Position numbers and translations under genes: made by a program | The notes under the pieces: model-generated | The model's input: the letters and a program-made list of their open reading frames with translations, nothing else | Databases searched by the model: none | What the model was told of the DNA's origin: nothing | From: Bosea sp. (in: a-proteobacteria) | GTDB lineage: Bacteria; Pseudomonadota; Alphaproteobacteria; Rhizobiales; Beijerinckiaceae | Length of the DNA stretch: 64,000 bases | Assembly: GCF_023953965.1 (NCBI RefSeq) | Contig: NZ_JAMLIX010000002.1 | Location: forward strand, 248,001 to 312,000 | Direction of reading: 5' to 3' | In this document: positions 1-7,371 of the stretch, piece after piece | Position numbering within the stretch: position 1 is the stretch's first letter | Layout of the letters: the number at the start of each line of letters is the position of its first letter

Positions 1-1
1 G

Positions 2-79
2 CTGCGCCACGATCTCTTCCTCTCGAACAGCGAGGTCACGCAGGTCGTGCGCCGCGCCATGGAGCGCGGCGGCGGCTGA
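2..79 (+). CDS. C-terminal end of an unidentified protein (partial)
   Basis: An open frame enters from the left edge and stops with TGA at 77-79, giving the last 25 residues, ending in RRAMERGGG. The rest of the gene lies outside the window. The piece is too short to assign a family. The next gene starts about 80 bases downstream on the same strand, so the two could be co-transcribed, but no function can be inferred. Confidence 0.5.
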   Translation: MRHDLFLSNSEVTQVVRRAMERGGG

Positions 80-161
80 GCCGGCATCGATTGATACGAG
101 CCATGGCGCGGCGATGGCGCTAATCTGGCGGCGCAAACCGGCCTTGCAGAGGAAGAGAGCC

Positions 162-1445
162 ATGAGCGCAGACGACTATCACAAGGACCGGATCGCCAAC
201 CGCAGGCTCCACCCCGAGACGCTGATGATGGGCTTCGGCTATTCGCCGGCCATGTCGGAGGGCTCGCTGAAGCCGCCGGTCTTCCTGACCTCGACCTTCG
301 TCTTCGAGAACGCCCGGCAGGGCAAGGAGTTCTTCGACTTCACCTCCGGCCGGCGCCGGCCGAAGCCCGGCGAGAAGCCGGGCCTCGTCTATTCGCGCTT
401 CAACCACCCGAACATGGAGATCCTCGAGGATCGCCTGGCGATCTGGGACGAGGCCGAGAAATGCGCCGTCTTCGCCTCCGGCATGGCGGCGATCGCCACC
501 ACCTGCCTCGCCTTCCTCAGGCCCGGCGACACCGTCCTGCATTCGCGCCCGCTCTATGGCGGCAGCGAGACGCTCCTGAAGAACCAGATGGGCGCCTTCG
601 GCGTCACGCCCTTCGGCTTCACCGATGGGCTCGACATCGCGCAGATGCGCGCCGTCGCGAAGGAGGCCGCCGCCAGGGGCCGCGTCGCGATGATCCTGGT
701 CGAGACGCCGGCCAACCCGACCAACGGCCTCGTCGACCTCGCCGCCTGCAAGACGGTCGCCGACGAGCTTGCGGCGTCGCAGGGGCACCGCCCGCCCGTC
801 GTGGTCGACAACACCATGCTCGGCCCGAAATACCAGAAGCCGCTGAAGCAGGGTGCCGACCTGACGCTGCTCTCGCTGACCAAATATGTCGGCGGCCATT
901 CCGACCTCGTCGGCGGCTCGATCAGCGGTTCCGACGAACTGGTGCGCCAGGTCAAGGCGTGGCGCGGCTCGCTCGGCACCCAGGCCGACCCGAATTCCTG
1001 CTGGATGCTGATGCGCTCGCTCGAAACGCTCGACATCCGCATGAGCCGCGCCAACGAGAACGCCAGGCTCGTGGCGGAATATCTCGAAAGCCACCCGAAG
1101 GTCGCCAGGGTCCACTATCTCGGCAACCTCAAGGATGGCGACCCGCGCAAGGCCGTCTTCGACCGCCAGTGCACGGCGGCGGGCTCGACCTTCGCCTTCG
1201 ACGTCAAGGGCGGCGAGACGGAAGCCTTCGCGCTGCTCGACCACCTCCAGATCATGAAGCTCGCGGTCAGCCTCGGCGGCACCGAGACGCTGGTCTCGCA
1301 TCCGGCGGCGATGACCCATTCCGGCGTCGCCCGAGAGCTGCGCGAGGAGATCGGCCTGACCGATGCCCTGATCCGCATCTCGGTCGGCATCGAGAATGTC
1401 GAGGACCTGATCTCGGACCTGGCGCAGGCCTTCGAGGCGGTGTGA
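162..1445 (+). CDS. Cystathionine gamma-synthase family PLP-dependent enzyme
   Basis: This is a cytosolic fold-type I PLP enzyme of the Cys/Met metabolism family (cystathionine gamma-synthase, gamma-lyase, methionine gamma-lyase). The family signature is visible: VYSRFNHPNMEILEDRLA near the N terminus, the cofactor-contacting FASGMAAI segment, the VVDNTM segment and the Schiff-base lysine in SLTKYVGGHSD. The start at ATG 162 follows a purine-rich ribosome site (AGAGGAAGAGAG); an upstream in-frame ATG at 114 adds 16 basic residues and has no such site. The exact reaction (gamma-synthase, gamma-lyase or sulfhydrylase) cannot be told from sequence alone. It stands alone, with no other methionine genes beside it. 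Confidence 0.88.
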   Translation: MSADDYHKDRIANRRLHPETLMMGFGYSPAMSEGSLKPPVFLTSTFVFENARQGKEFFDFTSGRRRPKPGEKPGLVYSRFNHPNMEILEDRLAIWDEAEKCAVFASGMAAIATTCLAFLRPGDTVLHSRPLYGGSETLLKNQMGAFGVTPFGFTDGLDIAQMRAVAKEAAARGRVAMILVETPANPTNGLVDLAACKTVADELAASQGHRPPVVVDNTMLGPKYQKPLKQGADLTLLSLTKYVGGHSDLVGGSISGSDELVRQVKAWRGSLGTQADPNSCWMLMRSLETLDIRMSRANENARLVAEYLESHPKVARVHYLGNLKDGDPRKAVFDRQCTAAGSTFAFDVKGGETEAFALLDHLQIMKLAVSLGGTETLVSHPAAMTHSGVARELREEIGLTDALIRISVGIENVEDLISDLAQAFEAV

Positions 1446-1449
1446 GGGG

Positions 1450-1773
1450 CTAGCCGAGACCGAGAAACAGCGCCAGCGAGCGATTCACGCTGATCAGCGT
1501 CTCGGCATCGAGGCGGCCGAAAACCCGGCCGATCCGGTCCCGGCGCAGGGTCATCGCTTTGTCGACCATGATCTGGGAGGTAAGGCGCAGGCCGTTGGTG
1601 GCGTCCGGCTCGACCGCCAGCCGGACCAGCGGGGCATTGACGAGATCACTGGAGATGAGCAGCACGGTCACCGTCGCCGTCGCCTCGAACGGATCGGCCT
1701 GAATGATCAGGGCCGGGCGCGGCTTGCCGAAATCCCCCGCGAGCGCGACGGTGACGAGGTCGCCACGCTTCAT
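1450..1773 (-). CDS. Type II toxin, MazF/PemK/ChpB-like endoribonuclease
   Basis: A 107-residue protein beginning MKRGDLVTVALAGDFGKPRP, the typical N terminus of the PemK/MazF family (gene products that cut mRNA), followed by ALIIQADPFEATATVTVLLISSD, the usual second and third strands of the fold. The C-terminal helix carries the RIGRVFGRLD motif. Its ATG overlaps the stop codon of the upstream antitoxin by four bases (ATGA), showing translational coupling in an antitoxin-toxin operon. Longer in-frame starts exist but run through the antitoxin in another frame and give a low-complexity Arg-rich extension, so I reject them. Confidence 0.85.
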   Translation of the reverse strand: MKRGDLVTVALAGDFGKPRPALIIQADPFEATATVTVLLISSDLVNAPLVRLAVEPDATNGLRLTSQIMVDKAMTLRRDRIGRVFGRLDAETLISVNRSLALFLGLG

Positions 1774-1991
1774 TCGGGAGCGCGGTCCAGGTCTTCCAGC
1801 GCGGCGTCGAGGAACGCCTCCAGATCCCGATCGGCGCTGTCGCTGACGGCGACGAGGCGAGCCTGACGGCGGCATTCCTCATCGAAGCCGGGCCGGCGCG
1901 TATCGGGAATCCAGATCTGGACCGGTCGCAGCCCGGCTGCTCGCAGGGTGTCGCGGCGCTTCTGAACGCGTCTGGCCGTCGAGGCGGGCAT
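1770..1991 (-). CDS. Antitoxin, MazE/DUF3018-like
   Basis: A 73-residue protein with an N-terminal segment that looks like a short DNA-binding region (RRVQKRRDTLRAAGLRPVQIW) and an acidic C terminus (SADRDLEAFLDAALEDLD) that would bind and neutralise the toxin. This is the layout of the antitoxin MazE family formerly DUF3018, which is usually paired with PemK/MazF toxins. It has a good ribosome site (AAGGAGAG) about seven bases upstream of ATG 1991. A perfect 14-bp palindrome just upstream (2010-2023) is a likely autoregulatory operator. The gene overlaps the toxin by four bases. Confidence 0.8.
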   Translation of the reverse strand: MPASTARRVQKRRDTLRAAGLRPVQIWIPDTRRPGFDEECRRQARLVAVSDSADRDLEAFLDAALEDLDRAPE

Positions 1992-2009
1992 GTCGGCTCT
2001 CCTTGCGAG

Positions 2010-2023
2010 CGTTACATGTAACG
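2010..2023. promoter_or_regulatory. Palindromic operator of the toxin-antitoxin operon
   Basis: CGTTACATGTAACG is a perfect 14-bp palindrome, 19 bases upstream of the antitoxin ATG and directly before its ribosome site. Type II antitoxins commonly repress their own promoter from such a site. The assignment as operator is inference from position and symmetry. Confidence 0.55.
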
Positions 2024-2058
2024 TTTTCGTCTCGGCTTTTCAAGGTTCGCTGGATGGC

Positions 2059-2796
2059 TCAAACCCCGATCCGTCCCCAGCCCGGCAGCTTCAGCGCCGG
2101 GCTGCGCAGATCGAGTCCGGCGACAAGGCCGAGCAGGTTGACCTCGACGCCCTCGACCCAGCCCACCGTCACGCCGAGAAGCCCGTAGAGCGACGCCTGG
2201 ATGCCGGTGCGGCTGGCGGTGAGCCCGGCGAAGAGGCCATCGGCGCGCCAGTCCTTGCCGATCGCGGTCGGCGGCAGCGCCTGTCTGAGCTCCGGCACCT
2301 CGGCAAGCACATGCTGGACGAAGCTGTTCGAGTTCGGCCCCGGCCAGGCGAGATAGCTGCCGGGGCTCGAATAGGCGTAAGTTTCGACCGCCGCCCGGAT
2401 GCGGGGGATCAGCGCCTCGGCCGCCGCGCCGCGGATCTCGCTGACCGGTTCCGGCAGGTTGCCGAACCAGCGCCCGTCGGCCTCGCGGTGGTTGACCCTG
2501 ACCGGCGCGCCCCAGCCGACGACGTCGAAGCGCGTATAGGCGCTGGCGCCGCGCTCCTTCAGCACGATCCAGGAATGATGCGCGAAGATGCCGCGCCAGC
2601 GCCCGACGCGCGCGGCGAAGAGATGCACCGTCGCTTCCGGCTCGGTCGACGCCGCGGGCAGGAGCTTTGCGCTTGTCCAGTCGGCGCGGCGCCAGTCGGG
2701 GGAGTGTGTCTGCCAGGCCCACCAGCCCGCGTGGCTGATCAGCGGCAGCAGGAAGGCGAGGGCGAAGAACAGCAGGAAGCGGCGGAAAAGGCGCAT
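2059..2796 (-). CDS. DUF3750 domain-containing membrane-anchored protein
   Basis: A 245-residue protein from ATG 2796 (MRLFRRFLLFF...). One hydrophobic segment at about residues 5-25 serves as signal anchor; the rest is predicted periplasmic. The sequence GIFAHHSWIVLKE, the R(Y/F)DVVGWG segment and PGPNSNSFVQHVL match my memory of the DUF3750 family, whose NSN-F and His residues are conserved; no function is established. It is convergent with nothing and divergent from potF (start 2969), so the 172-base gap between them holds both promoters. Confidence 0.75.
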   Translation of the reverse strand: MRLFRRFLLFFALAFLLPLISHAGWWAWQTHSPDWRRADWTSAKLLPAASTEPEATVHLFAARVGRWRGIFAHHSWIVLKERGASAYTRFDVVGWGAPVRVNHREADGRWFGNLPEPVSEIRGAAAEALIPRIRAAVETYAYSSPGSYLAWPGPNSNSFVQHVLAEVPELRQALPPTAIGKDWRADGLFAGLTASRTGIQASLYGLLGVTVGWVEGVEVNLLGLVAGLDLRSPALKLPGWGRIGV

Positions 2797-2968
2797 CGGA
2801 CAGGGTATGTGCACGGCGGCGCGGGCGGGCAAGATCGCCGCCGATCACGCTTGCGTCAGGCGCTTGCCTGTGCGCGGGCGTTGCGTCGCGCCCGATGGCG
2901 GTTGATGCCGGGGTGAAAGCTGGTAGCGTGCGCGCGCCTGGGTGCGATGGAGGAACAGATTGGGTAGG

Positions 2969-4072
2969 ATGATGAAGCGACTGACCGAGGCGATTGCCGC
3001 CTGCGCGATCGGATTGGGCCTTCTCGCCGCACCGGCGGCCGCGCAGGACAAGCAGCTGCGCATCTTCAACTGGTCCGACTACGTCGATCCGGAGGTGCTC
3101 GACGCCTTCAAGAAGGAAACCGGCGTCACCGTCGTCTACGACACCTTCGACCAGATGGAGACGGTGGAGACCAAGCTTCTCGCGGGCAAGACCGGCTACG
3201 ACCTGATCGTGGTCACGGCCTCCTTCCTGCCGCGTCATATCCCGCTCGGCCTCTATCAGCCGGTCGACAAGGACAAGGCGCAAAACCTCAAGAACCTCTG
3301 GCCCGAGATCCAGGCGAGGCTCTCCAAATACGATCCCGACAATAAGTATGCCGTGAACTACATGTGGGGCACGACCGGCATCGGCTACAACGTCGCCAAG
3401 GTCAGGGAGCGGCTCGGCCCCGATGCGGTGCTCGATTCCTGGAAGATCGTGTTCGAGCCCGACCAGCTCAAGAAATTGTCGAATTGCGGCGTCCATGTGC
3501 TCGACGCGGTCGAGGAGATGTTCCCGGCGGCGCTTCGCTATCTCGGCCTCGACCCGGATTCCAAGAAGGAAGCCGATCTCAACAAGGCCGGCGAGCTCTT
3601 GCGCAAGATCCGCCCGCATATCCAGAAATTCCACTCGTCCGAATACATCAACGCGCTGGCGAACGGCGACATCTGCCTCGCCGTCGGCTATTCCGGCGAC
3701 ATCCTCCAGGCCAGGAAGCGCGCCGAGGAAGCCAAGAACGGTGTCGAGATCGCCTATTCGATCCCGAAGGAAGGCGCGCTGATGTGGTTCGATTCCTTCG
3801 TGATCCCGAAGGACGCCGCCAATGTCGAGGCGGCGATGAAGTTCATCGACTTCGTCAACCGGCCGCAGATGGCGGCGAAGAACTCGGACTTCATCCAGTA
3901 CGCCAACGGCAACATGGCCTCGAAGCCGTTCCTCTCGGCTGCGGTGCGCGACAACCCCGGCATCTACCCGTCGAACGAGGTGATGGGGCTGCTCTATACG
4001 ATCACGCCCTATGACCAGAAGTCGCAGCGGCTGGTGAACCGGCTCTGGACCCGCGTCAAGACCGGCAAGTGA
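2969..4072 (+). CDS. potF: Polyamine ABC transporter periplasmic binding protein (PotF/PotD type)
   Basis: A 367-residue periplasmic solute-binding protein. The N terminus has a signal peptide of about 25 residues ending APAAAQ. The mature start KQLRIFNWSDYVDPEVL is the hallmark of spermidine/putrescine binders, and MWGTTGIGYN, GDICLAVGYSGDI and WFDSFVIPKDA are further conserved pieces. It heads the operon potF-G-H-I, each gene overlapping the next. The annotated start is ATG 2969; an in-frame GTG at 2942 would prepend nine charged residues to the signal peptide. Putrescine is the likely ligand by gene order, not proven. Confidence 0.92.
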   Translation: MMKRLTEAIAACAIGLGLLAAPAAAQDKQLRIFNWSDYVDPEVLDAFKKETGVTVVYDTFDQMETVETKLLAGKTGYDLIVVTASFLPRHIPLGLYQPVDKDKAQNLKNLWPEIQARLSKYDPDNKYAVNYMWGTTGIGYNVAKVRERLGPDAVLDSWKIVFEPDQLKKLSNCGVHVLDAVEEMFPAALRYLGLDPDSKKEADLNKAGELLRKIRPHIQKFHSSEYINALANGDICLAVGYSGDILQARKRAEEAKNGVEIAYSIPKEGALMWFDSFVIPKDAANVEAAMKFIDFVNRPQMAAKNSDFIQYANGNMASKPFLSAAVRDNPGIYPSNEVMGLLYTITPYDQKSQRLVNRLWTRVKTGK

Positions 4073-5253
4073 ACGCGGCGCCAAGTGAACGTAACACCAT
4101 GAGGAAGACCTCGCCCGGCAGCGTGCGCCGGGCCTTCCAGCCCTGGAACGACCCGGCGGCGAAGCCGCTGGTCGAGTTCCGGGACGTGACAAGGCGCTTC
4201 GGTGCCGTCACGGCCGTGAGCGGGCTTTCGCTCGCGCTCTACCCGCGCGAGTTCTTCGCGCTGCTCGGCCCCTCCGGCTGCGGCAAGACCACGCTGATGC
4301 GCATGCTCGCCGGCTTCGAGACGCCGGACGAAGGGGTAATCCTGCTCGACGGCCAGGACATCACCGCCATCCCGCCGCATCTGCGGCCGATCAATATGAT
4401 GTTCCAGTCCTATGCGCTGTTCCCGCATCTGAGCGTCGCCGGCAACATCGCCTATGGGCTCAGGCGCGAGAGGCTGCCGCGCGCCGAGATTTCCCGCCGC
4501 GTCGAGGAGATGCTGGCGCTGGTCAAGCTCTCGGGGTTGGGCGCGCGCAAGCCGCATCAGCTCTCCGGCGGCCAGCGCCAGCGCGTCGCGCTCGCCCGCT
4601 CGCTCGCCAAGCGCCCGAAGCTCCTGCTGCTCGACGAGCCGATGGCGGCGCTCGACAAGAAGCTGCGCGAGCAGACCCAGTTCGAGCTGATGGACCTCCA
4701 GAGCGAGCTTGGCCTCACCTTCATGGTCGTCACCCACGACCAGGACGAGGCGATGACGATGGCCGACCGCATGGCGGTGATGGACCATGGCAGGCTCGTC
4801 CAGATCGCCCCGCCGGACGTGATCTACGAGGCCCCGGCCAACCGCCACGTCGCCGAGTTCGTCGGCGACATCAACATCTTCGAGGGGAGGATCGCGTCCG
4901 TCGAGGGCGAGCTGGTGCGTGCCGAGGTGCCGCGCATCGGGCCGGTGGAGCTCGACGAGGAGGCGCCGGCGCTGAAGCCCGGCGATGCCCTGCTGATCGG
5001 CATCCGGCCCGAGAAGATCGAGATCGCCCATGACGAGCCGGCTGGGGCCGTCAACAAGGTTTGCGGCGAGATCTGGGACATCGGCTATCTCGGCGACTTC
5101 ACCATGATCCAGGTGATGCTCGGCGGGGAGGGCGGCCAGCTCGTCAAGGTCGCGCTCGCCAACCGCACGCGCCGGCTGGCCCGGCCCTTCGCTTGGGACG
5201 ACGAGGTCTGGCTCTCCTGGGACGTCGAGGCCGGCGTGGTGCTGCCGCCATGA
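4069..5253 (+). CDS. potG: Polyamine ABC transporter ATP-binding protein PotG/PotA
   Basis: A 394-residue ATPase energising polyamine uptake at the inner membrane. Walker A GPSGCGKT at about residues 67-74, Q-loop MMFQSYALFPH, signature LSGGQRQR near 165-172, Walker B LLLLDEP near 185-191 and H-loop VVTHDQ are all intact. The C-terminal 100 residues form a TOBE domain typical of this subfamily. The GTG start overlaps the potF stop (GTGA, 4069-4072). An alternative ATG at 4099 would shorten it by ten residues. Confidence 0.92.
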   Translation: MNAAPSERNTMRKTSPGSVRRAFQPWNDPAAKPLVEFRDVTRRFGAVTAVSGLSLALYPREFFALLGPSGCGKTTLMRMLAGFETPDEGVILLDGQDITAIPPHLRPINMMFQSYALFPHLSVAGNIAYGLRRERLPRAEISRRVEEMLALVKLSGLGARKPHQLSGGQRQRVALARSLAKRPKLLLLDEPMAALDKKLREQTQFELMDLQSELGLTFMVVTHDQDEAMTMADRMAVMDHGRLVQIAPPDVIYEAPANRHVAEFVGDINIFEGRIASVEGELVRAEVPRIGPVELDEEAPALKPGDALLIGIRPEKIEIAHDEPAGAVNKVCGEIWDIGYLGDFTMIQVMLGGEGGQLVKVALANRTRRLARPFAWDDEVWLSWDVEAGVVLPP

Positions 5254-6152
5254 GCGGGAGTGCCTCGCTGCGACGGCTTTCCCGCCTCGTCGTCGCCGTG
5301 CCCTATCTCTGGCTGGCGCTGTTCTTCCTCGCGCCCTTCGCCATCGTGCTGCGCATGGCGTTCTCGCAGGCGGCGACGGCGCTGCCGCCCTATGCGCCGC
5401 ATTGGGAGGGATTTGCCCAGCTCGGCGAATTCCTCTCTGAGCTCGACCTCGCGAATTTCAGCCTGCTCGGCGACGATCCGCTCTACTGGCAGAGTTATCT
5501 CTATTCGCTGCGCATCGCGGCGCTGACCACTGCGCTCGCGCTGGCGATCGGCTATCCGCTCGCCTATGCCATGGCGGCCGCGCCGTCGCGCTGGCGCGGC
5601 GTGCTCATCGTCTTCGTCATCCTGCCGTTCTGGACCTCCTTCCTGATCCGCGTCTACGCCTGGATCGGCATATTGCGGCCGGACGGGCTGCTCGATGCGG
5701 CGCTTGCCCTCATCGGCTTCGAGAGCGGGCCGCTGCGCCTGCTCAACACCGAGGCCGCCGTGCTGATCGGCATGGTCTATTCCTATCTGCCCTTCATGGT
5801 GCTGCCGCTCTTCGCGACGCTCGAGAAGCTCGATCGCGGCCTGCTCGAGGCGGCGGCCGATCTCGGCGCGACGCCGGTCACGGCTTTCCTCACGGTGACG
5901 CTGCCGCTCTCGCTGCCCGGCATCCTCGCCGGTTCCGCGCTGGTCTTCATCCCGGCGGTGGGCGAGTTCGTCATCCCCGACCTGCTCGGCGGCCCCGATA
6001 CGGTGATGATCGGCAAGGTGCTGTGGAGCGAGTTCTTCTCCAACCGCGACTGGCCGCTGGCCTCTGCGGTGGCGGTGGTGCTGCTCGTCGTCCTCGTCCT
6101 GCCGCTGGTCTGGCTCCAGCGCGCCCGGCTGAAGCGGGAGCTTGCGGCGTGA
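5250..6152 (+). CDS. potH: Polyamine ABC transporter permease PotH
   Basis: A 300-residue inner-membrane permease with about six hydrophobic segments, starting at ATG 5250, which overlaps the potG stop by four bases (ATGA). The cytoplasmic EAA loop that docks the ATPase reads EAAADLGATPVTAFLTVTLP. The late segment IPAVGEFVIPDLLGGPDTVMIG is characteristic of PotH/PotB. A longer frame open from 5061 is only the shadow of potG and is not used. Confidence 0.92.
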   Translation: MSGSASLRRLSRLVVAVPYLWLALFFLAPFAIVLRMAFSQAATALPPYAPHWEGFAQLGEFLSELDLANFSLLGDDPLYWQSYLYSLRIAALTTALALAIGYPLAYAMAAAPSRWRGVLIVFVILPFWTSFLIRVYAWIGILRPDGLLDAALALIGFESGPLRLLNTEAAVLIGMVYSYLPFMVLPLFATLEKLDRGLLEAAADLGATPVTAFLTVTLPLSLPGILAGSALVFIPAVGEFVIPDLLGGPDTVMIGKVLWSEFFSNRDWPLASAVAVVLLVVLVLPLVWLQRARLKRELAA

Positions 6153-6937
6153 CGCGCCTCGGCCCCGGACTGATCCTCGCGCTGATCGTCGGCTTCGCCT
6201 TCCTCTACCTGCCGATCCTGACGCTCGTCGCCTATTCCTTCAACGCCTCGCGGCTGGTGACGGTCTGGGGCGGCTTCTCGACCCACTGGTACGGCGCGCT
6301 GATGCAGAATGAGCCGCTGCTCGCCGCCGCCTGGCTCTCGATCCGCCTCGGCATCGTCTCGGCGACGCTGGCGACGGTGCTCGGCACGCTCGCCGCGCTG
6401 GCGCTCGCCCGCCATGGCCGCTTCCGCGGGCGCACCCTGTTCTCCGGCATGGTGCTGGCGCCGCTCGTCATGCCGGAGGTGGTGACGGGGCTGTCGCTCC
6501 TGCTGCTCTTCGTCGCAGCCGATGTCGAGCGCGGCTTCTGGACGGTGACGATCGCCCACGCCACCTTCAGCCTCGGCTTCGCCTGCATCGTCGTGCAGTC
6601 GCGGCTGGCGGGCTTCGATCGTTCGCTCGAGGAGGCGGCGCAGGATCTCGGCGCCACGCCCTTCGTCACCTTCTGGACGGTGACGCTGCCGCTGATCTGG
6701 CCGGCGGTGGCGGCGGCCTGGATGCTGGCATTCACCCTCTCGCTCGACGATCTCGTCATCGCGAGCTTCACCACGGGGCCCGGCGCGACGACGCTGCCGA
6801 TGCGGCTCTATTCGGCCGTCAAGCTCGGCGTCTCGCCCGAGATCAACGCCGCCTGCACGATCATGATCGCGGCGGTCGCGATCGTGGTGATCGCGGCCTC
6901 GCTCCTGCTCAAGCGCGAGCAGCTTTCCGCAAGTTAA
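6149..6937 (+). CDS. potI: Polyamine ABC transporter permease PotI
   Basis: A 262-residue permease, last gene of the pot operon. GTG 6149 overlaps the potH stop (GTGA). It has about six membrane spans, the EAA loop EEAAQDLGATPFVTFWTVTLP and the PotC/PotI-type FTLSLDDLVIASFTTGPGATTLPM segment. Together with PotH it would form the heterodimeric channel. A weak hairpin (6945-6972) follows the stop. Confidence 0.92.
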   Translation: MTRLGPGLILALIVGFAFLYLPILTLVAYSFNASRLVTVWGGFSTHWYGALMQNEPLLAAAWLSIRLGIVSATLATVLGTLAALALARHGRFRGRTLFSGMVLAPLVMPEVVTGLSLLLLFVAADVERGFWTVTIAHATFSLGFACIVVQSRLAGFDRSLEEAAQDLGATPFVTFWTVTLPLIWPAVAAAWMLAFTLSLDDLVIASFTTGPGATTLPMRLYSAVKLGVSPEINAACTIMIAAVAIVVIAASLLLKREQLSAS

Positions 6938-6944
6938 ACGCCGG

Positions 6945-6972
6945 CTGAACGGCGCCCTCAAAACCCGTTCAG
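6945..6972 (+). terminator. Possible terminator hairpin after potI
   Basis: CTGAACGG (6945-6952) pairs with CCGTTCAG (6965-6972) around a 12-base loop containing AAAA. There is no U-run behind it, so it may be a weak or Rho-assisted terminator, or simply a hairpin. Confidence 0.3.
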
Positions 6973-7035
6973 GCGCGATCTGCGAAGGTCCGGTCCGTGG
7001 CAGGGCGACCCCTGCCGGGAACAGGATGTCGGATC

Positions 7036-7308
7036 ATGTTTGCCAATCGCGCCCGTACCGGTTTGGCCGCCCTCGCTTTCGGCGGCGCCGTGCTCGCAGC
7101 TTCGCTCGCCGCCGGATCTGGCGAGGCCCATGCCTTCGGTGGCCGCTATGAGCGCTCCTTCGAGCGCCCGGCCTATGGCTATGGCTGGCGTCCGGCGCCG
7201 CCGGCCGTCCACGGCTTCTGGGGCCAGCGCCGCTGGCATCGCTATTCCGACGGTTTCGGCATGCGGCCGGTGCCGCCGCGCGCGGGCTATGGTTACGGCT
7301 GGCGGTAA
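7036..7308 (+). CDS. Small secreted Gly/Tyr/Arg-rich protein
   Basis: A 90-residue protein with a clear signal peptide (MFANRARTGLAALAFGGAVL..., cleavage after about GEAHA, residue 33). The mature part of about 57 residues is rich in Tyr, Gly, Arg, Trp and Pro (AYGYGWRPAPP, GYGYGWR at the C terminus). No domain recognised. AGGA about nine bases upstream of ATG 7036 is a plausible ribosome site. It sits alone between potI and the convergent mut operon and has its own terminator. Similar short cell-envelope proteins are common in Hyphomicrobiales; function unknown. Confidence 0.7.
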   Translation: MFANRARTGLAALAFGGAVLAASLAAGSGEAHAFGGRYERSFERPAYGYGWRPAPPAVHGFWGQRRWHRYSDGFGMRPVPPRAGYGYGWR

Positions 7309-7335
7309 GTGTCGCCACGTCGGTCGTGATCATGG

Positions 7336-7368
7336 GGCGGGCGCTGCCGGCAGGCCGCGCCCGCCTTC
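7336..7368. terminator. Intrinsic-type terminator between convergent genes
   Basis: A 9-bp GC-rich stem, GGCGGGCGC (7336-7344) with GCGCCCGCC (7357-7365), closes a 12-base loop and is followed by TTCGCTTTA. It lies between the small secreted protein gene and the convergent mutB stop at 7372. Confidence 0.55.
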
Positions 7369-7371
7369 GCT

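Noticed and set aside
2012..4192. A 726-codon minus-strand frame across potF and the DUF3750 gene
   Set aside because: It is antisense to the potF frame, overlaps the DUF3750 gene in another frame, and shows no domain. GC-rich codon use makes such frames common here.
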